Of a DNA stretch of 64,000 nucleotides, positions 1-13,700 are shown one piece after another (the stretch's first letter is position 1; every line of letters starts with the position of its first letter). The translations under genes and the position numbers were made by a program. The notes beneath the pieces were generated by a model. That model searched no databases, had not been told where the DNA came from, and saw nothing but the letters and a program-made list of their open reading frames with translations. This stretch comes from Hepsetus odoe (taxonomy: Eukaryota > Chordata > Actinopteri > Characiformes > Hepsetidae), in contig CM029385.1 of assembly GCA_017165825.1 (NCBI GenBank), positions 1,031,089 to 1,095,088 on the forward strand, in the 5' to 3' direction.

Positions 1-39
1 GACGTTGTTGCAGTGTCAGTGTAGGATGGTTGCTCTGTT

Positions 40-82
<43 letters not shown>

Positions 83-557
83 GATTGTCACTTTATTTGA
101 AACACTGTTGTGTTTACACTGACTGGCCACTTTATTGGAAATGCCTGATGATTCCATTCGCTGGCCACTTTAATGGAAACAGCCCGTCGTCTCTTGATGC
201 TGTTCTGTGAAGAGCAGCTGGTTTGGTAAAGACATCAGACTGTGTGGATTAGCAGCAATTGTCCTTGTCCATCTCTTTGGAATTCTTCAGTGGGACACGG
301 AGGGATTAGAGTGTCCCCAGGAGCCGGACTGACCCATCTTTAACAGGCTGTGGGGGGGTGGATGGATGGAGGAAGGAAAGGGTCGTGGGGGATGGGGGAT
401 AGAGGGGCTGCAGATGTTCCAGAGAAGCTGAGAGCTTCAGGAGAGAGAGAGAGAGAGAAAGGACTGTGTAAGGGTTGGTTCATGACTCCATGAAGGTCCG
501 AGGCCGAGTCCTGGTGGGGGGAATCAGAGAGAGAGCGATCTGCGGACGAGTGCGGTC
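1..557. other. 5' flank of the NHS-like first exon
   Basis: No coding exon is seen here. It holds a (CA)n tract at 41-78, a fragment of an interspersed repeat around 118-175 marked by the phrase ctggccacttta (also seen near 1675, 4715, 4850 and 21940-22065), and a purine-rich stretch at 360-460. The bases just before 558 could be a 5'UTR, but no clear TATA box or CpG island marks a promoter. Confidence 0.4.
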
Positions 558-594
558 ATGGTTCTCGGGTGCTGCGTTCCGCGGAGGAGTAAAG
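558..594 (+). CDS. nhs: NHS-like short alternative first exon
   Basis: ATG at 558 (G at -3 and +4) opens twelve codons, MVLGCCVPRRSK, and a phase-1 donor AAAG|GTAAAG. The split codon completes exactly with exon 2 (GCT, then VSNLDVESKL). The adjacent cysteines near the start could be palmitoylated, which is inference. NHS-family genes are known to use alternative first exons. Without transcripts this one rests on phase, start context and donor only. Confidence 0.5.
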
Positions 595-955
595 GTAAAG
601 AAAGTGTCTCAGACACGGTTATGATTTCTCTACAGTGGTGGGGACGGAACCGGACGTCCCAAATCTGTGCACTTTCTCACTGATGAGTCTCACTGATGAG
701 TCTCACTGATGAGTCTCACTGATGAGTTCTGAGCAGTTCTTCGTAAATTCACCAGGTTTTGTCGCCGAGGTTTGTGTTAACGTTACCTTTAAGTGTTAGA
801 GCTAAAAAAATAACAACAAATCAAAAATATGTTTTTACATCAAATATAAAATCTGAATTTATTCATGCTGGGATGGCAGCGCTGCAGTGATTGCTTGTGT
901 GTTTATTTAGCTTGAATAACAAATGTCTGGACAAATTGAGAAGAGACACTTTATA

Positions 956-1031
<76 letters not shown>

Positions 1032-3866
1032 CACTTGAGTCGTTTAAAAGCCAGTGCACTACTCGATGTATCATTTGCATGTTTTGGGTTTTTAATGAGC
1101 CAAACTGATCAATATCAATAAGCAACACTGGAGGCAGAGCCGGATGAGATATTGCTCGTTAATCGCCATGGTGATATTGTTCCCTGTGATGTCTGCAAAA
1201 AGCAAATGAGCCTCTGACCACTCACAGGGAGACCAAAAGAAAGACAGAGAGACAGAGAGAGACAGAGACAGAGTGAAAGACAGAGAGAGAGAGAGAGAGA
1301 CAGAGTGAAAGACAGAGAGAGAGAGACAGAGACAGAGTGAAAGACACAGAGAGAGAGAGAGAGAGAGAGAGACACAGAGAGAGAGAGAGAGAGAGACACA
1401 GAGAGAGAGAGACACAGAGAGAGAGAGAGAGAGAGAGAGATGAATTGTAATCAGTGTTCAGCTGTGTAGGAGGAAACAGACCGAGGAAGTTGTCTCTCCT
1501 CTTGTGTTTAGACAGTGCATTGTATCAGTGTCTTTATCTTCCCTCGCTGTGTCAGGACAGCATCTGTCTCCGCTCGAGTGGACCTGAGCTCTGGTTGTCC
1601 CCCGGAGTTTTAATCATTTCATGCTGGAGTTTTATCGCTTTACTCTCTTCACTTTACGCACTGTGTACGTTCCCTGGCCACTTTACCGGAAACACCCCCC
1701 TCTTCCAGCTCCTTGCAGGACAGACTGTCCTGTAGTTTGGACCACGCGTCCCAGATGTGCGTAATATACACGTATACAGAGAGAGACTGGCGCAAATAAG
1801 AGGCATGTGGACGGCGGGGGTCTTACTGCGTCCTCCTTCCACTGGACACTCCCGATCAGATTAAATAAAGTGAACGGTGTGAATCGGCGTGTGACAGAGA
1901 GACAGAGAGACACCGACAGTGTGTTATTTCAGACAGGGGTCACTGACGGCTCCATGCTGCTCTGCAGCTCAAACCCCAGCAGGTTGGAGAACCTCCAGCA
2001 GCACAATTTGGGGTAAAAGGTTCAAAGCTCAGCAGGGCTCCTGCTCTCCCAGGGGCATTTAGGTCCACCTCTTGCCCCCCCAAACACTGCCCCCATGTCC
2101 CCGACACCCGAAGACACCCGCACCTGAACAGATTACATGCTGATTGCTGGAAAAAAGCTTTAAGCTTGGGACTCATCTGAAGGTTGTAGGTTCGAATCCC
2201 AGGCCAGGTTGATGTGAGATTTCCTTGAACAAGTTACCGTCCCCATCACTGCTCCCTGGGTGCCGGATATGGTTGCCCCCTGCTGCATGGTGTGTGGGAT
2301 AAACACAGGCAGCATTTCGTGGTGTTCGTGATGACACATAGTCACTTTCATTTCACTTCAGTTAATTACTGTTCGGGCTCAAAGATCCAGTGAAGATAAA
2401 GAGATTTAAACTCAGCTTTTCGCAGACTTTGTAGGTCACGCACCCCCTGTAGTATCCTGGCCAAGCTGATGGAGGTTCTGAGGGAGGGTGGAGAACACAC
2501 CCGGGTTCTTCCTGAGCGAGGACAGCAAACATTGGGACACAGTGGTCTGCAGTCCACACTTTGGAAAACCGGATCTCTGCAGAGTGATTCAACTTTCACT
2601 TTTTCCGTGAAAGGGCCTTTCCTTCAGCTCCGACTCGTGGGCCGCCGGTCTCGCCGATCACCTGGGTGCAGAAGGTTTCTGTTTGGGCTTTGGTTCGTCT
2701 GCCAAGCGTACAAAGCTTGGAGCTCGGCAGCAGGTGGGATAAAACCTCTCGGGCGGAAATGAAGAGAGGAATCTGGCGGGAGCTCAAAGGAAGAGATGGA
2801 GTGAGGGATGGTGAGGGTGCAGTTCACTCTGGCAGCGTCTCAGCTGTGGAGTCACGGTTCAGGACCAGCTGGCGTGTTTGAGGCAGTTTACTTCAGGTTA
2901 ACTTGGCTCCTCTCAGACAATTTTAAAAATCATCTTCAATATTTTAAGGTCCTTTTCTTCACGAGTGTTAAAAAGCGCTGGTGGAGTTGATGTCCTAGTT
3001 GAGATCATTGTTGCTGATGTTTCTGAATTAGGACGTTTTTAAATCCCTTTGACTGGACATGACGTCCTGCAGCCCAGCAGCTTGAGTGGTCTGGGTGATT
3101 GGGTATTTGGGTGGTCGGTTGGGTGGGTGACTGGTTGGGTAATTGGGTGGTTGGGTATTTGGGTGGTCGGGTGATTGGGAAATTGGGTGGTCGGGTGATT
3201 GGGTAATTGGGTGGTCGGTGATTGGGTAATTGGGTGAATGGGTAATTGGGTGGTTGGGTGATTTGGTGATTGGGTGAATGGATAATTGGGTGGTTGGGTG
3301 ATTGGGTAATTGGGTGGTCAGGTGATTGGGTGAATGGGTAATTGGGTGGTCGGGTGATTGGGTGATTGGGTGGTCGGATGGATGGGTGAATGGGTGGTGG
3401 GATGGATGGGTGAATAGGTGGTTGGGTGGTTGGTTGGATGGGTGACTGGTTGGGTGATTGGGTAATTGGGTGGTCGGGTGATTGCGTGATTGGGTGAATG
3501 GGTAAATTGGGTGGTCAGGTGATTGGGTGAATGGGTAAATTGGGTGGTCGGGTGATTGGGTGATTGGGTGGTCGGATGGATGGGTGAATGGGTGGTGGGA
3601 TAATTGGGTAATTGGGTGGTTGGGTGGTCGGTTGGATGGGTGACTGGTTGGGTGATTGGGTAATTGGTTGGTTGGGTGATTGGGTAATTGGTTGGTTGGG
3701 TGATTGGGTAATTGGTTGGTTGGGTGGTCAGGTGGTTGGGTGACTTGTTGGGTAACTTGTTGGGTCAACTGACCCTTGTGTAGCTGAGGACTGGAAAATG
3801 TGGGTCACGTCTGAGCCCAAGAAATGTCATTTTTCCTATCTTCTAGGCTGTTACTGAATGGTCCTT

Positions 3867-3907
<41 letters not shown>

Positions 3908-3908
3908 G

Positions 3909-3953
<45 letters not shown>

Positions 3954-4215
3954 GAAAACAAAGGCAGCTGTGCTACGTGACCTACATTGCTTTAATATTG
4001 GGGTCTAATAAAGACAGGAGTGAGCTGGAGGCCCATTCATTCACCGGAGAAGTGTAGCCGGCAGCCAGTGTGTGTGTGTGTTTGTGTGTGTGGGTGTGTG
4101 TGTGTGTGGGTGTGTATGTGTGTCAGTATCTCCAAAGACATGACCATCAGTCCATATTCTTTATGAACATCTCTAAATTGGCCTGGGTAATGGACTGTAC
4201 CATCTGCTTGAAGGC

Positions 4216-4296
<81 letters not shown>

Positions 4297-4887
4297 GGGG
4301 GTTGTGATCTCAGTATTTGCTCTGTGAAAGTGTGTTTTTGTTTATTTACTCAAGGACTTTTTGTTGTTACTCAGTACTTTTAATTACTTCTGTACTTCTG
4401 CAGAAAAGACCTTTTTTTAAACAGGAGACGTTCTCACCTGCTGGACGTTCTCCCTGTGGATCAGAGGAGGGGTTTTACTTTCAATCATCTTTGAAGAACC
4501 AATCAGAAACGAGCTCAACAGAATCAGACTGATCAATAATCAATAATCATCTTTACAGAATCCTTTCGTTCCTCTTTTATCTGTGCCTTTTATTTCTCTC
4601 TCTTTTGTTCTTCTCACCTCTCTCTACCCTTCTTTCTCTCACATTTTCTGTGTTTCTTCTTCCTGTTCTCCCTCTGTCTCAGTTTTTGGAGCTTTCTAAC
4701 CTCAGTTTATACAACTGGCCATTTTATCAGAAACACTGTCGTTCGTCAGGTCCGGTATTGGTCAGGTTCAGACGTCAGGACTGTTCTCAGATCAGCGGTG
4801 ATGCTGACACACTACTGACTGGATGGTGTGTGAGTGTGTGTGTGTGTGTGGCCACTTTATCAGAAACCCCTCCTTGGTGTTACATGT

Positions 4888-4930
<43 letters not shown>

Positions 4931-5375
4931 GCTGTCTCCAATCTGGATGTTGAGAGTAAGCTGACCACTCATTATCAGTCCGTATTCCACCTGCACAGGA
5001 ATGTCTTCCTGCCGTCCACTCGTCCCGCCTGCGTGGAGGAGCTGCACCGGAACGCCAGACAGAGTCTTCAATCACTGTACAGAGGTCAGTCTGATCAATA
5101 ATCAATAATCATCTGTACCGAACCCCTCAGAGGCTTCGGATTCTATTTCCAGTTCTTTCTTTCTTTCTTTCTTTCTTTCCTTGTGCCCTCTCTTATTCCT
5201 CCTCTCTCCGGATGGTTCGGGGTGGGTCCGGTTCTGCTCCTGCAGGGTTTTTGTGTGATTGAGATTCTGGAGGTCCGGTGCTGCCCTCTAGTGGAGAACA
5301 GAGGGAGGACATAGAGCTCTAGTGTCCTTCTGTTACTGGAGCGCAATAAAATGTCCTCCTGCTATTTAACACTGA

Positions 5376-5442
<67 letters not shown>

Positions 5443-5542
5443 CAGATCAGCAGCAGAGGAAGGAAGCCAGTGAAAGGGAACAGATTCCCACATACCCTTC
5501 CCCACACACCCTCAGGAACCAGGAACACCTGCAGACAGTAAG

Positions 5543-5576
<34 letters not shown>

Positions 5577-6963
5577 TTCCTCCATAATTTAGTGTTTAAG
5601 ATCATCAGTGTGAAGACGTAAGACGGTGAAGATTCTGGTCAAGATTTTGGACTATAACTGCCTCTTTTCATACATGGATGGATGGAGGATGGATGGATGG
5701 ATTGATGGATGGACGGATGGATAGATGGATGGATGGTGGGCTCCATTAATGGATGGATGCATGCATGGATGAATGGATAGATGGATGGAGGACTGTTTGT
5801 ACAGAGATGAGTTTAAAGTCCTTGTCTTGTTTTGTATCGAATCTCCATTTTCATTGCAGCAGTCCCCTATCTGTGTTCCTCTGTTCACTCCTCCCTGTTG
5901 TTTGTGAATCATCCTTGTTTGTTTATTTGTTTGTTTGTGTTGTAGTTTGAGAGCACCCGATCCTCCTCCCCTACTGAATGTTGCCACTTCTCCCGATGGA
6001 GCAGAAAGGTACTGGCCCTCCGCCACTGCAGGAACTGGAGCAGATTTAACTCTCAATCCCTAACCCCTAGCCCTTAATCCCTTATCTGTAACCCCTAACC
6101 CCTAATCTATTACCCTTAATCCACAATCCAGATCTGTAACCCTGAACATTTGATAAATAATCCCTATCCCCTAACCCTTAATCATTAATCTGAAATCTCA
6201 CATCCTTAATCCATAGTCTCTTACATCTAACCCCTAAACCTCTTTTACCCTTAACCATTAATCTGTAATCTCTAATCCTAAATCCCTAATATTTTACCCC
6301 AACCTTTATTCCCTTATCTATAACTCCAACCTATAATCCATAAACACTAACCCAACCTTAATCTCTCAATGCTATCCCCTAACTCTGAAATTCTGATTTA
6401 ACAATTAACCTTAATCCCTAATCTCTAACCCCTAACTCTTAATCCCTAATCTCTAACCCCTAACTCTTAATCCCTAATCTCTAACCCCTAACTCTTAATC
6501 CCTAATCTCTAACCCCTAATTCTTAATCCCTAATCTCTAACCCCTAAATCTTAATCCCTAATCTCTAACCCCTAAATCTTAATCCCTAATCTCTAACCCC
6601 TAACTCTTATCTAGCCTGTAAACCTTTAGTCTTGGTGTATCAAACCTTTAGTCTTGGTGTAACAAACACTTGATGAAAACTCGTTTGTTTTGCAGTTACT
6701 GGTTTTTGACACTAACAGTGTAAATGTAATTCCCTAAATTTGTCCCGAGAGGACTCGTAAAACTCGTAAAAACAGGGTTCAATGTCGTCACATTAACGGA
6801 AGGAATTTTTTATTCCTTTTAATCCAAGTCTTGGATCATCTTTTCTTTTGTGTGGAGAATCTGAGGATTAATCCCAGGATGGAGTGTTTAGACACGTGGC
6901 CTCGTTCCCTCTCCTGGGTCGAGTGTAACTTCACTATGAGTGGAATGTCTTGAGGAAATGCTC

Positions 6964-6995
<32 letters not shown>

Positions 6996-7173
6996 ATACA
7001 TACACACACACACACACTCACACACACACACACACACGTGGAAGCTCGTCTGGAGTTTTATAATGACAGGGTATCAAGCTTAAAGTGAGTGAGTGAGTGT
7101 GTGTGTGTGTGTGTGTGAGTGTTGTGGAATCCTATAATTACTTGTCAGTGCAGAAACATGTGCACAAACCATC

Positions 7174-7211
<38 letters not shown>

Positions 7212-7316
7212 TGAGAGAGAGAGAGATCATTCCCAACTTCATTTTTTCTTTCATTTTCTGCACATAATCTGTTTTCTCTCTGCTTTTTTGCCATATCCCT
7301 CCACCCCTCCCTACCG

Positions 7317-7347
<31 letters not shown>

Positions 7348-7680
7348 CACCCCCTCCAAACTTCATGAATGGCATTCCTTCACTCCTCCACCTCCAAGAA
7401 CTCTCAGCTTTCTAATGAAAATAGTTCTTGACTGAGAGCCAGACCGTCCCCCCTTTTCTCACCCTCCCTTTCCTTCCTCCTGCCTCTCATCCTTTACTTT
7501 CTCTCTCTTGCTCTCTCGCTCTCTCTCTCTCTCTTTCTCATTCACTCACCTCTTTGATTTCTCTCTCCTCATCCTTTCTTTCCTCCCTCCCTCCTTCCTC
7601 TCACTTTGGAAGAGGTTTCTGTGGTAACCCACCGCTTCATGGACACTGTTTATTGTGAGGCCCTCTTCGGGCTGCTGACA

Positions 7681-7723
<43 letters not shown>

Positions 7724-10700
7724 CAGAGTGCCAGAGTGTGTGATTTAGAGTTGCTTGGTGGGCGTGTGTGTGTGTGCATGTGTGTGTGTGTGTGTGTGTG
7801 CGTGCACGTTGAAGGGTAACATACTCACTTGCTTCTCCACACAGCAAACCCTCAGTAGACGTAAGGTAAGTGAACACGGAATACACACACACACACACAC
7901 ACACACTCAACCAAAAAGACAAAAGGAGCTTTAAGACGTGCAGTCGGACATCACTCCCAGTTGCTGCTGTGAGCATTCCTCAGGGGGTTCCTTCACTTTT
8001 TCACACCAGGATCAGCGGGGGAGGACGGGCAGCCCAACATTATTCCAGTAGTTCCTTCGGAACAGGCTTGTCCACCGCTCCTCATCTTCCTTCTATCTTC
8101 TTCAAAAACCTCTGTTTTTGAAGTCTGATGTTCCTGATTGCAAAAAAAAACATTTCTCACTCCATCCTTCATGCAGGTCTCAAACTCCTGCCTGCATCAT
8201 TAAATGCATGCAGACTCGTTCGTCTCTAAATGATTGCGGTAATCTGTCCCGTCCTTGTTTATGTGCACCTGTTGATGGCCTGTGAATATTTCCTGATCAG
8301 TAGAAACGGGCCCTTTAAACCCTGTAAATCTCATGCTCAGGTGAATGACGGCAGCAGTGAGTTTGAGCCTGAAGCTTCTGAAACCAACACGTGCTTCGGG
8401 TGTGTACCTGTGAGCGTCTCCAGGACGAACCTTTGTCAAAGCAACCTCTTTTTTGTCCAGGCTGTGGATGACCTGGACTCAGAGGGTGTGGTTCTAGGCC
8501 AAAGGCCCAAGAGCCCTGTCCCTAACGTGCCCTCCACCCTGGACAAGCAGACCAACTGGAGCGGGCCGCTGCCGCTGCCCACCCCCGAGGACAGGATGAA
8601 GAGCCAGACGGAGGCCATTGGCTCCTGCGTTGTCCCCATCGACGTCACTGGTAAGAGTTTGGGACTGGGCGAAGGAACTCGGGGTGAAAGATACAGCAAC
8701 TCTAAAGATCAAAAATGAAGGAAAGTCTCGTTTTAGCAACTGTTTCAGATTTTCACCATACAGTGTAAAGTCTCAAACTATACTAGTGCCCATTAGTCAC
8801 TTTCACATTCACTTTGTATGCAAGTCGAAGACAACTTGAGCAAAAATAACAGGTATCCAACACCAGTCTGCACTGAATTAAAACACCACCATTGGTCTCC
8901 AAAAGCAAAAAGCTTGTAAACCTGGTCAATCTTCCAAGAAGTGGCCGACCTACCAAGAGGGAGGTCATAAAAAAATACCAGGTGACCATTTTACGACTGC
9001 AGGATTTAATAATCTAATGAAGCAGTTTGTCTGGCTGCAGTACTTAAGCTTCAAAAAATGTGAAAAAGTCTTGACTTTTTAACCAAAAAGGAAGCTGGAT
9101 AGAAAAGAAAGTCTAATATATAAAAAGTTACATCTGAGGTAAAACTGGGGCAGGTTTTTGCAGTGAGAACATTCCGGCAGCAGTGAAACATGGTGGTGGC
9201 AGTGCGATGGGCGGTGAAGTCTCTCTATCAGAAAGTCCAGCAGGAGGAAGTGAAATGTGTTCAGGAATCTGAAATGATAAGAGTCAGCTGACCTCTGATG
9301 AACTTGCACCATGGCTGATCTTCCTTCAGTAAAGGTCTTTCTGAATTTCTTCCTTTATCATTTGCCCGACTGTCCAGTTTACCATACGAATGTTTAATGT
9401 AGGAAGATTCCATAAGGTCTTTTCTAGCTCTGGGTGTAAAAAAATAATGATTTTTAATGTAGGAGAGTGGAGAACTGTGCCAAATGTTGCCGTTGATTTG
9501 CAGTTTCTCAGCTATGATCACTTTCGCTGAACAAGATAATACTTGGCTGAAGATCCTCACCTTACATTTGCATCAGATGTAATAAAGTTCTGGACAATGA
9601 AACAGTTCTTCTTTCAGTTCTCCTGCAAGTGCACTGAACTGTGCATGTATTGTTTTCAGAGGAAGCCTCCAATGCCGCTCCTCCCTCAGCGATTTCAGCC
9701 TTTTTCAGTGAGAAATCTTTTTCTGTGTCCATTATTTCATACCTCTCAGACTCCCTTCATCTCCCCAACCTGTCCACCACCCAAAAAAGAGAGAGAGAGT
9801 ATGAAGGAGATGGAATATTAAACTAGACGTGGTTTCAGGCGATGCTAAGTATCTGAGTTTTATGGACGTACGGGGGACATGGATTCCGACATTGATCGCA
9901 GTATTTCTAAAAGGTGCAGATGTTTTGTAACATCAGCCTCCTTTCTGGGTGCAAGCACTGGCCAAAGAAATCAGCCGCACCATGAGGTTGAGAGCGAAGT
10001 GGGAAGACTTGCTTAGCAAGGTCGCAGCCATCGAATCGTTAGCGTCCATGATTTCTCCATCTTTCCGTAACGCAAAGCATCAAACATCCAAAAATTCGAA
10101 TATATTCGGATAGTGCCATGTTTACGATGAACTGGAAAAAAGACCGTACACGCTAGTGCTGACTAAGCCAATGAGCTTCTGCAACAGGTGTACCTCATCA
10201 GTTAGCAACTAGCATCGAATCGCTCATGAAAATGCGCCAACTAGGCTTGTGATCTGCAAGTCATGCTAAAAAGCTAATGACTTTCTGCTTGTCCGGGGTA
10301 CGTAGTCGGTGCCAGGACATGCAAAGCTTCGAGACATTGCTCTCCGCATGCCAATTAGCTGAATTACAATCACAAAGGAGCGGGCCGAGCTGATCCCCTC
10401 CTCGCCGGCTTAAAAGAGCACTTCATCCGAAGATGCGTGACAATTTGCATAAAGCTCTTAACTCACATTTATCTAGCACTGCGAGCGCAATCCTGAGACG
10501 CTTTACGAGCGGACATCTTCATCGCTGCGTTAGTAAAGCTTCCCGCCGATTGCCACAGCGGCTTTCTCGGCCTGCAGCAGCTGATTCTGGTGGTCTGTGA
10601 CTCCCTCCCCCTTTGCATGGAATTGTGTGTTGCAGTTGTGTCTGAAATCCATCACGTCAACTCAAAGTGTCGAGTCATGCCGATCTTCCCGTGTTTGTTT

Positions 10701-13700
10701 TGAAGAGTGTGTGGAATTGTTAAGCCTTGTCATTCTGTTCTCAGCTTTACTGAATGCATGTGACAATTAGCAGCCAGAGCTAAAGGCCTCTGTGAAGTGT
10801 GAGTGTGAGAAACAAGCCAGTGTTTGGCAGAAAGCAGATCCTGACGTCTGGTGCTCTTCACAGGGGTCGGATTCGACAGAGAAGCCAGTGTGCGCTGCTC
10901 GCTAGTCCATTCACAGTCCATGCTTCAGAGGAGACGCAAGCTGAGGAGACGGAAAACCATCACTGGCATTCCCAGACGAGTGCAGCCAGACTTGGGTATG
11001 GAAAACCATTTTGTTCCTTCATCTCTTTTGGGTCCGATTGGAATTTGAGAACTGTTCATCAGTTACGTGGTTGTGTTTTTGAACAAGACTTGTGGTAGTG
11101 GTAGGACACTTGCTTATGGACCAAGAGATCGCAGGTTCTAATCCCACCTCCAGAACCACCACAGGGTTCCTGAACAAAACACCACAAGTGTCTCCAGGGA
11201 GACTATCCCTGTAACTAGGAAATGGGAATCACTCTGTTTAACAGTGTCTGAATGTGAATTTTTGCCAGAAAGTGACTTCCTGACAAGCTGTGCTTGTTGG
11301 AAAAAGATTTTATAAATGTTAATATGTGTTTTTGTTTTGAAAGTATTGCCCAAATGTGACGTTCATCAGAGTTAAATATGTTTGCCAGTACATTTTAGAA
11401 TTGATGTCCTCTTCTTTTTCCAGACTCTGATGAGTCGCCGGTAGCTAGAGAACGCACCTTGATAGTGCACACTGGTCATTGCCAGGAGGACCTCATACTC
11501 TCTCGTCTCAACACCAGGGACTCTGGCTGTCAGACGGACGACCTCTTGATAATTGCCGCAGCGCCATCACGAAGAAGGATCAGAGCTCAGAGGGTCCAGG
11601 GTGGGACTGTGCCACTTTCCCATTCTACTGGGAATATCTCCTCTCTGCCAGAAAGCTCTGAAACGATGTTCACTGCTTCTGCTGGCTCCCGTCTGCGCTC
11701 CCGTAGCCTGCCCCGCGAGGGTGGTCGGCTAGTAGACGAAGGCCACAGTAACAGTGATGAAGATGACGAAGAGGAGGAAGAGCTTTCCCCATTTGAAGCG
11801 GAAGACTTCCTCTCGGAAACAGGAGGGCACCTGCTGAAAGATGAAGGGGAGAGCACTGATGACCAGATACCGCCGGAACGGCAGCTAGGTAGCTTGAAGT
11901 TCAAGCCACACCCTGAGAGTCCGGAGCACGTGTGGATGGACAGAGGTCGGTCCCGCCTGCCTCGTCAAGCTGACGTGGAAAGTTGTGAGATCTCATCCAG
12001 CTCTGACACATTCAGCAGCCCCATCCATTCCAATGCTGGAGTACTGACCAGCCAGATGGATCATAAGGAGGACCATCAGTCTTCCAGCGGCAACTGGAGT
12101 GGCAGCAGCTCCACCTGTCCTTCTCAGACGTCAGAGACAATTCCTCCTGCAGCCTCACCTCCTCTTACCGGATCTTCACACTGTGACTCTGAGCTGTCTC
12201 TAAACGCAGCTCCTAATGCCAGTGAAGACTCTACGGGCTTCATCTTTGACCCCTACTCTGGGGACAGGCTTCAAAGTCTTCATGTTCACAGAACAGGACA
12301 GTTTACTTCTACTGCACCTGACATGCTGGATGACGCTGGAATCAGCACTGCAAGTGAGGGCGACTGGGGTTACCCTCAACATAGGCACCACACATCCTGC
12401 CACCGGGATTTCGGCCCTGAACGCTCTAGAGAAGAAGAGGGAAGTCTAGAATGTCCCAGTTTTGCTAGCATAGCTACAATTGAGAGCTTAGATAAGCCTC
12501 CCTCTGAAAAGGCAGACACCATGTCGCATTTCTCCGTGGATACTGAGGGCTATTTTACCTCCATGCACTTTGACTGTGGTCTTAAAGGTAGCAAAAGTTT
12601 CACTTACAACTATGCATCGGCGGACCAGCAAGGGGAAGAGTTCAGAGGTCACAGTCTCGGGAGACATAGTCTCTCTTTGCGGAAACCAAAGGTGAAGCCA
12701 TCACCGCCAAAACGTAGCTCATCTCTAAAGAAAATCTGCAGCCATGCTGGACCTGCTCCAGAAACAATCGAACCAAAGATAATTGGTGAGCAACACCTAC
12801 AAATGTCTTCCAAGGAGAAGTTGTGGCACTCGGGGTCATGCGAGCCTTCTGGCTGTCCAGCGAGAGAGGAGCCAGCAGAAACCTGGGGTGTTCAGAGTAC
12901 TAGCAAGATTTCAGAAGCTGCTTTTCTTGGCTCCACGGACACACACTCGTTCAAGGACGAGGGGGCTGTGCAGTCTGACTATGCAGACCTCTGGCTTCTG
13001 AATGACTTGAAATCCAGCGATCCTTACCGATCATTGTCCAACTCCAGCACTGCTACGGGTACAACCGTAATAGAATGCATAAAGTCGCAGGAGAGCTCCG
13101 AGTCACAGAATTCTCAGTCTGGCTCGAGGGCCACCACTCCTTCACTGCCATCAGTAGAGACTGAATTCAGACTGCCCTCCCCAGAGAAGCTGGTAGGTCT
13201 AGCATCCCCTTCCAGTGGCTACTCAAGCCAGTCAGAGACTCCAACATCTTCAATGCCGTCTGCTTTCTTCCCAAACCCTAATCCCCTGTCTCCCAGCGGT
13301 GTCAAGAGAAAACCGAAAGTCCCCGAGAGAAAGTCCTCTCTCACTTCACTGCCACAGCCCATTTGTAAGCGGGACCTTGAGCTACCCATTATACCTCCTT
13401 CCCATCTTGACCTAAGTGGCCTTCACAGTGTCAGCAAGCCTTCACACCACAAGAACCACATGCACATTCTCTACCAGAACAAACTGAAGGCAACAGAAGG
13501 TAAGGTTGAGGCTGGAGCTTCATTAGCTGCAAACGTTGAACCTGAAAGCACCAGTCCACTGGTAATCACCCCCATGATTCTTCGTTCAGTGCAGCTACGC
13601 TCAGTTGGCAAAAATGATGAGGGAAACCACGATCGGCCTTGTGCAGATGCTTCCACTAGACCCAAGTGCCCCACTGTTACTATTGTCACTGAACCCACCA

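Larger units (their letters stand above)
595..4931. other. nhs: NHS-like intron 1, repeat-filled
   Basis: No exon was recognised. Contents in order: four tandem copies of a 14-bp unit with cactgatgag (676-728), (TG)n at 959-1028, a GA-rich block at 1222-1441, a SINE at 2165-2357, a long GGT-rich minisatellite at 3088-3770, CT then CA tracts at 3868-3952, TG tracts at 4069-4294, and a (CT)n polypyrimidine tract at 4891-4928 immediately before the exon 2 acceptor. Confidence 0.6.

Noticed and set aside
3028..3768. 246-codon His/Pro/Thr-rich frame on the minus strand
   Set aside because: Product of the GGGTGATT-type minisatellite; no non-repeat coding sequence.
8230..8460. Extension of the NHS exon upstream (MIAVICPVLVYVHLL...)
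   Set aside because: A strong acceptor (ttttttgtccag) at 8460 and phase agreement place the exon start at 8461.
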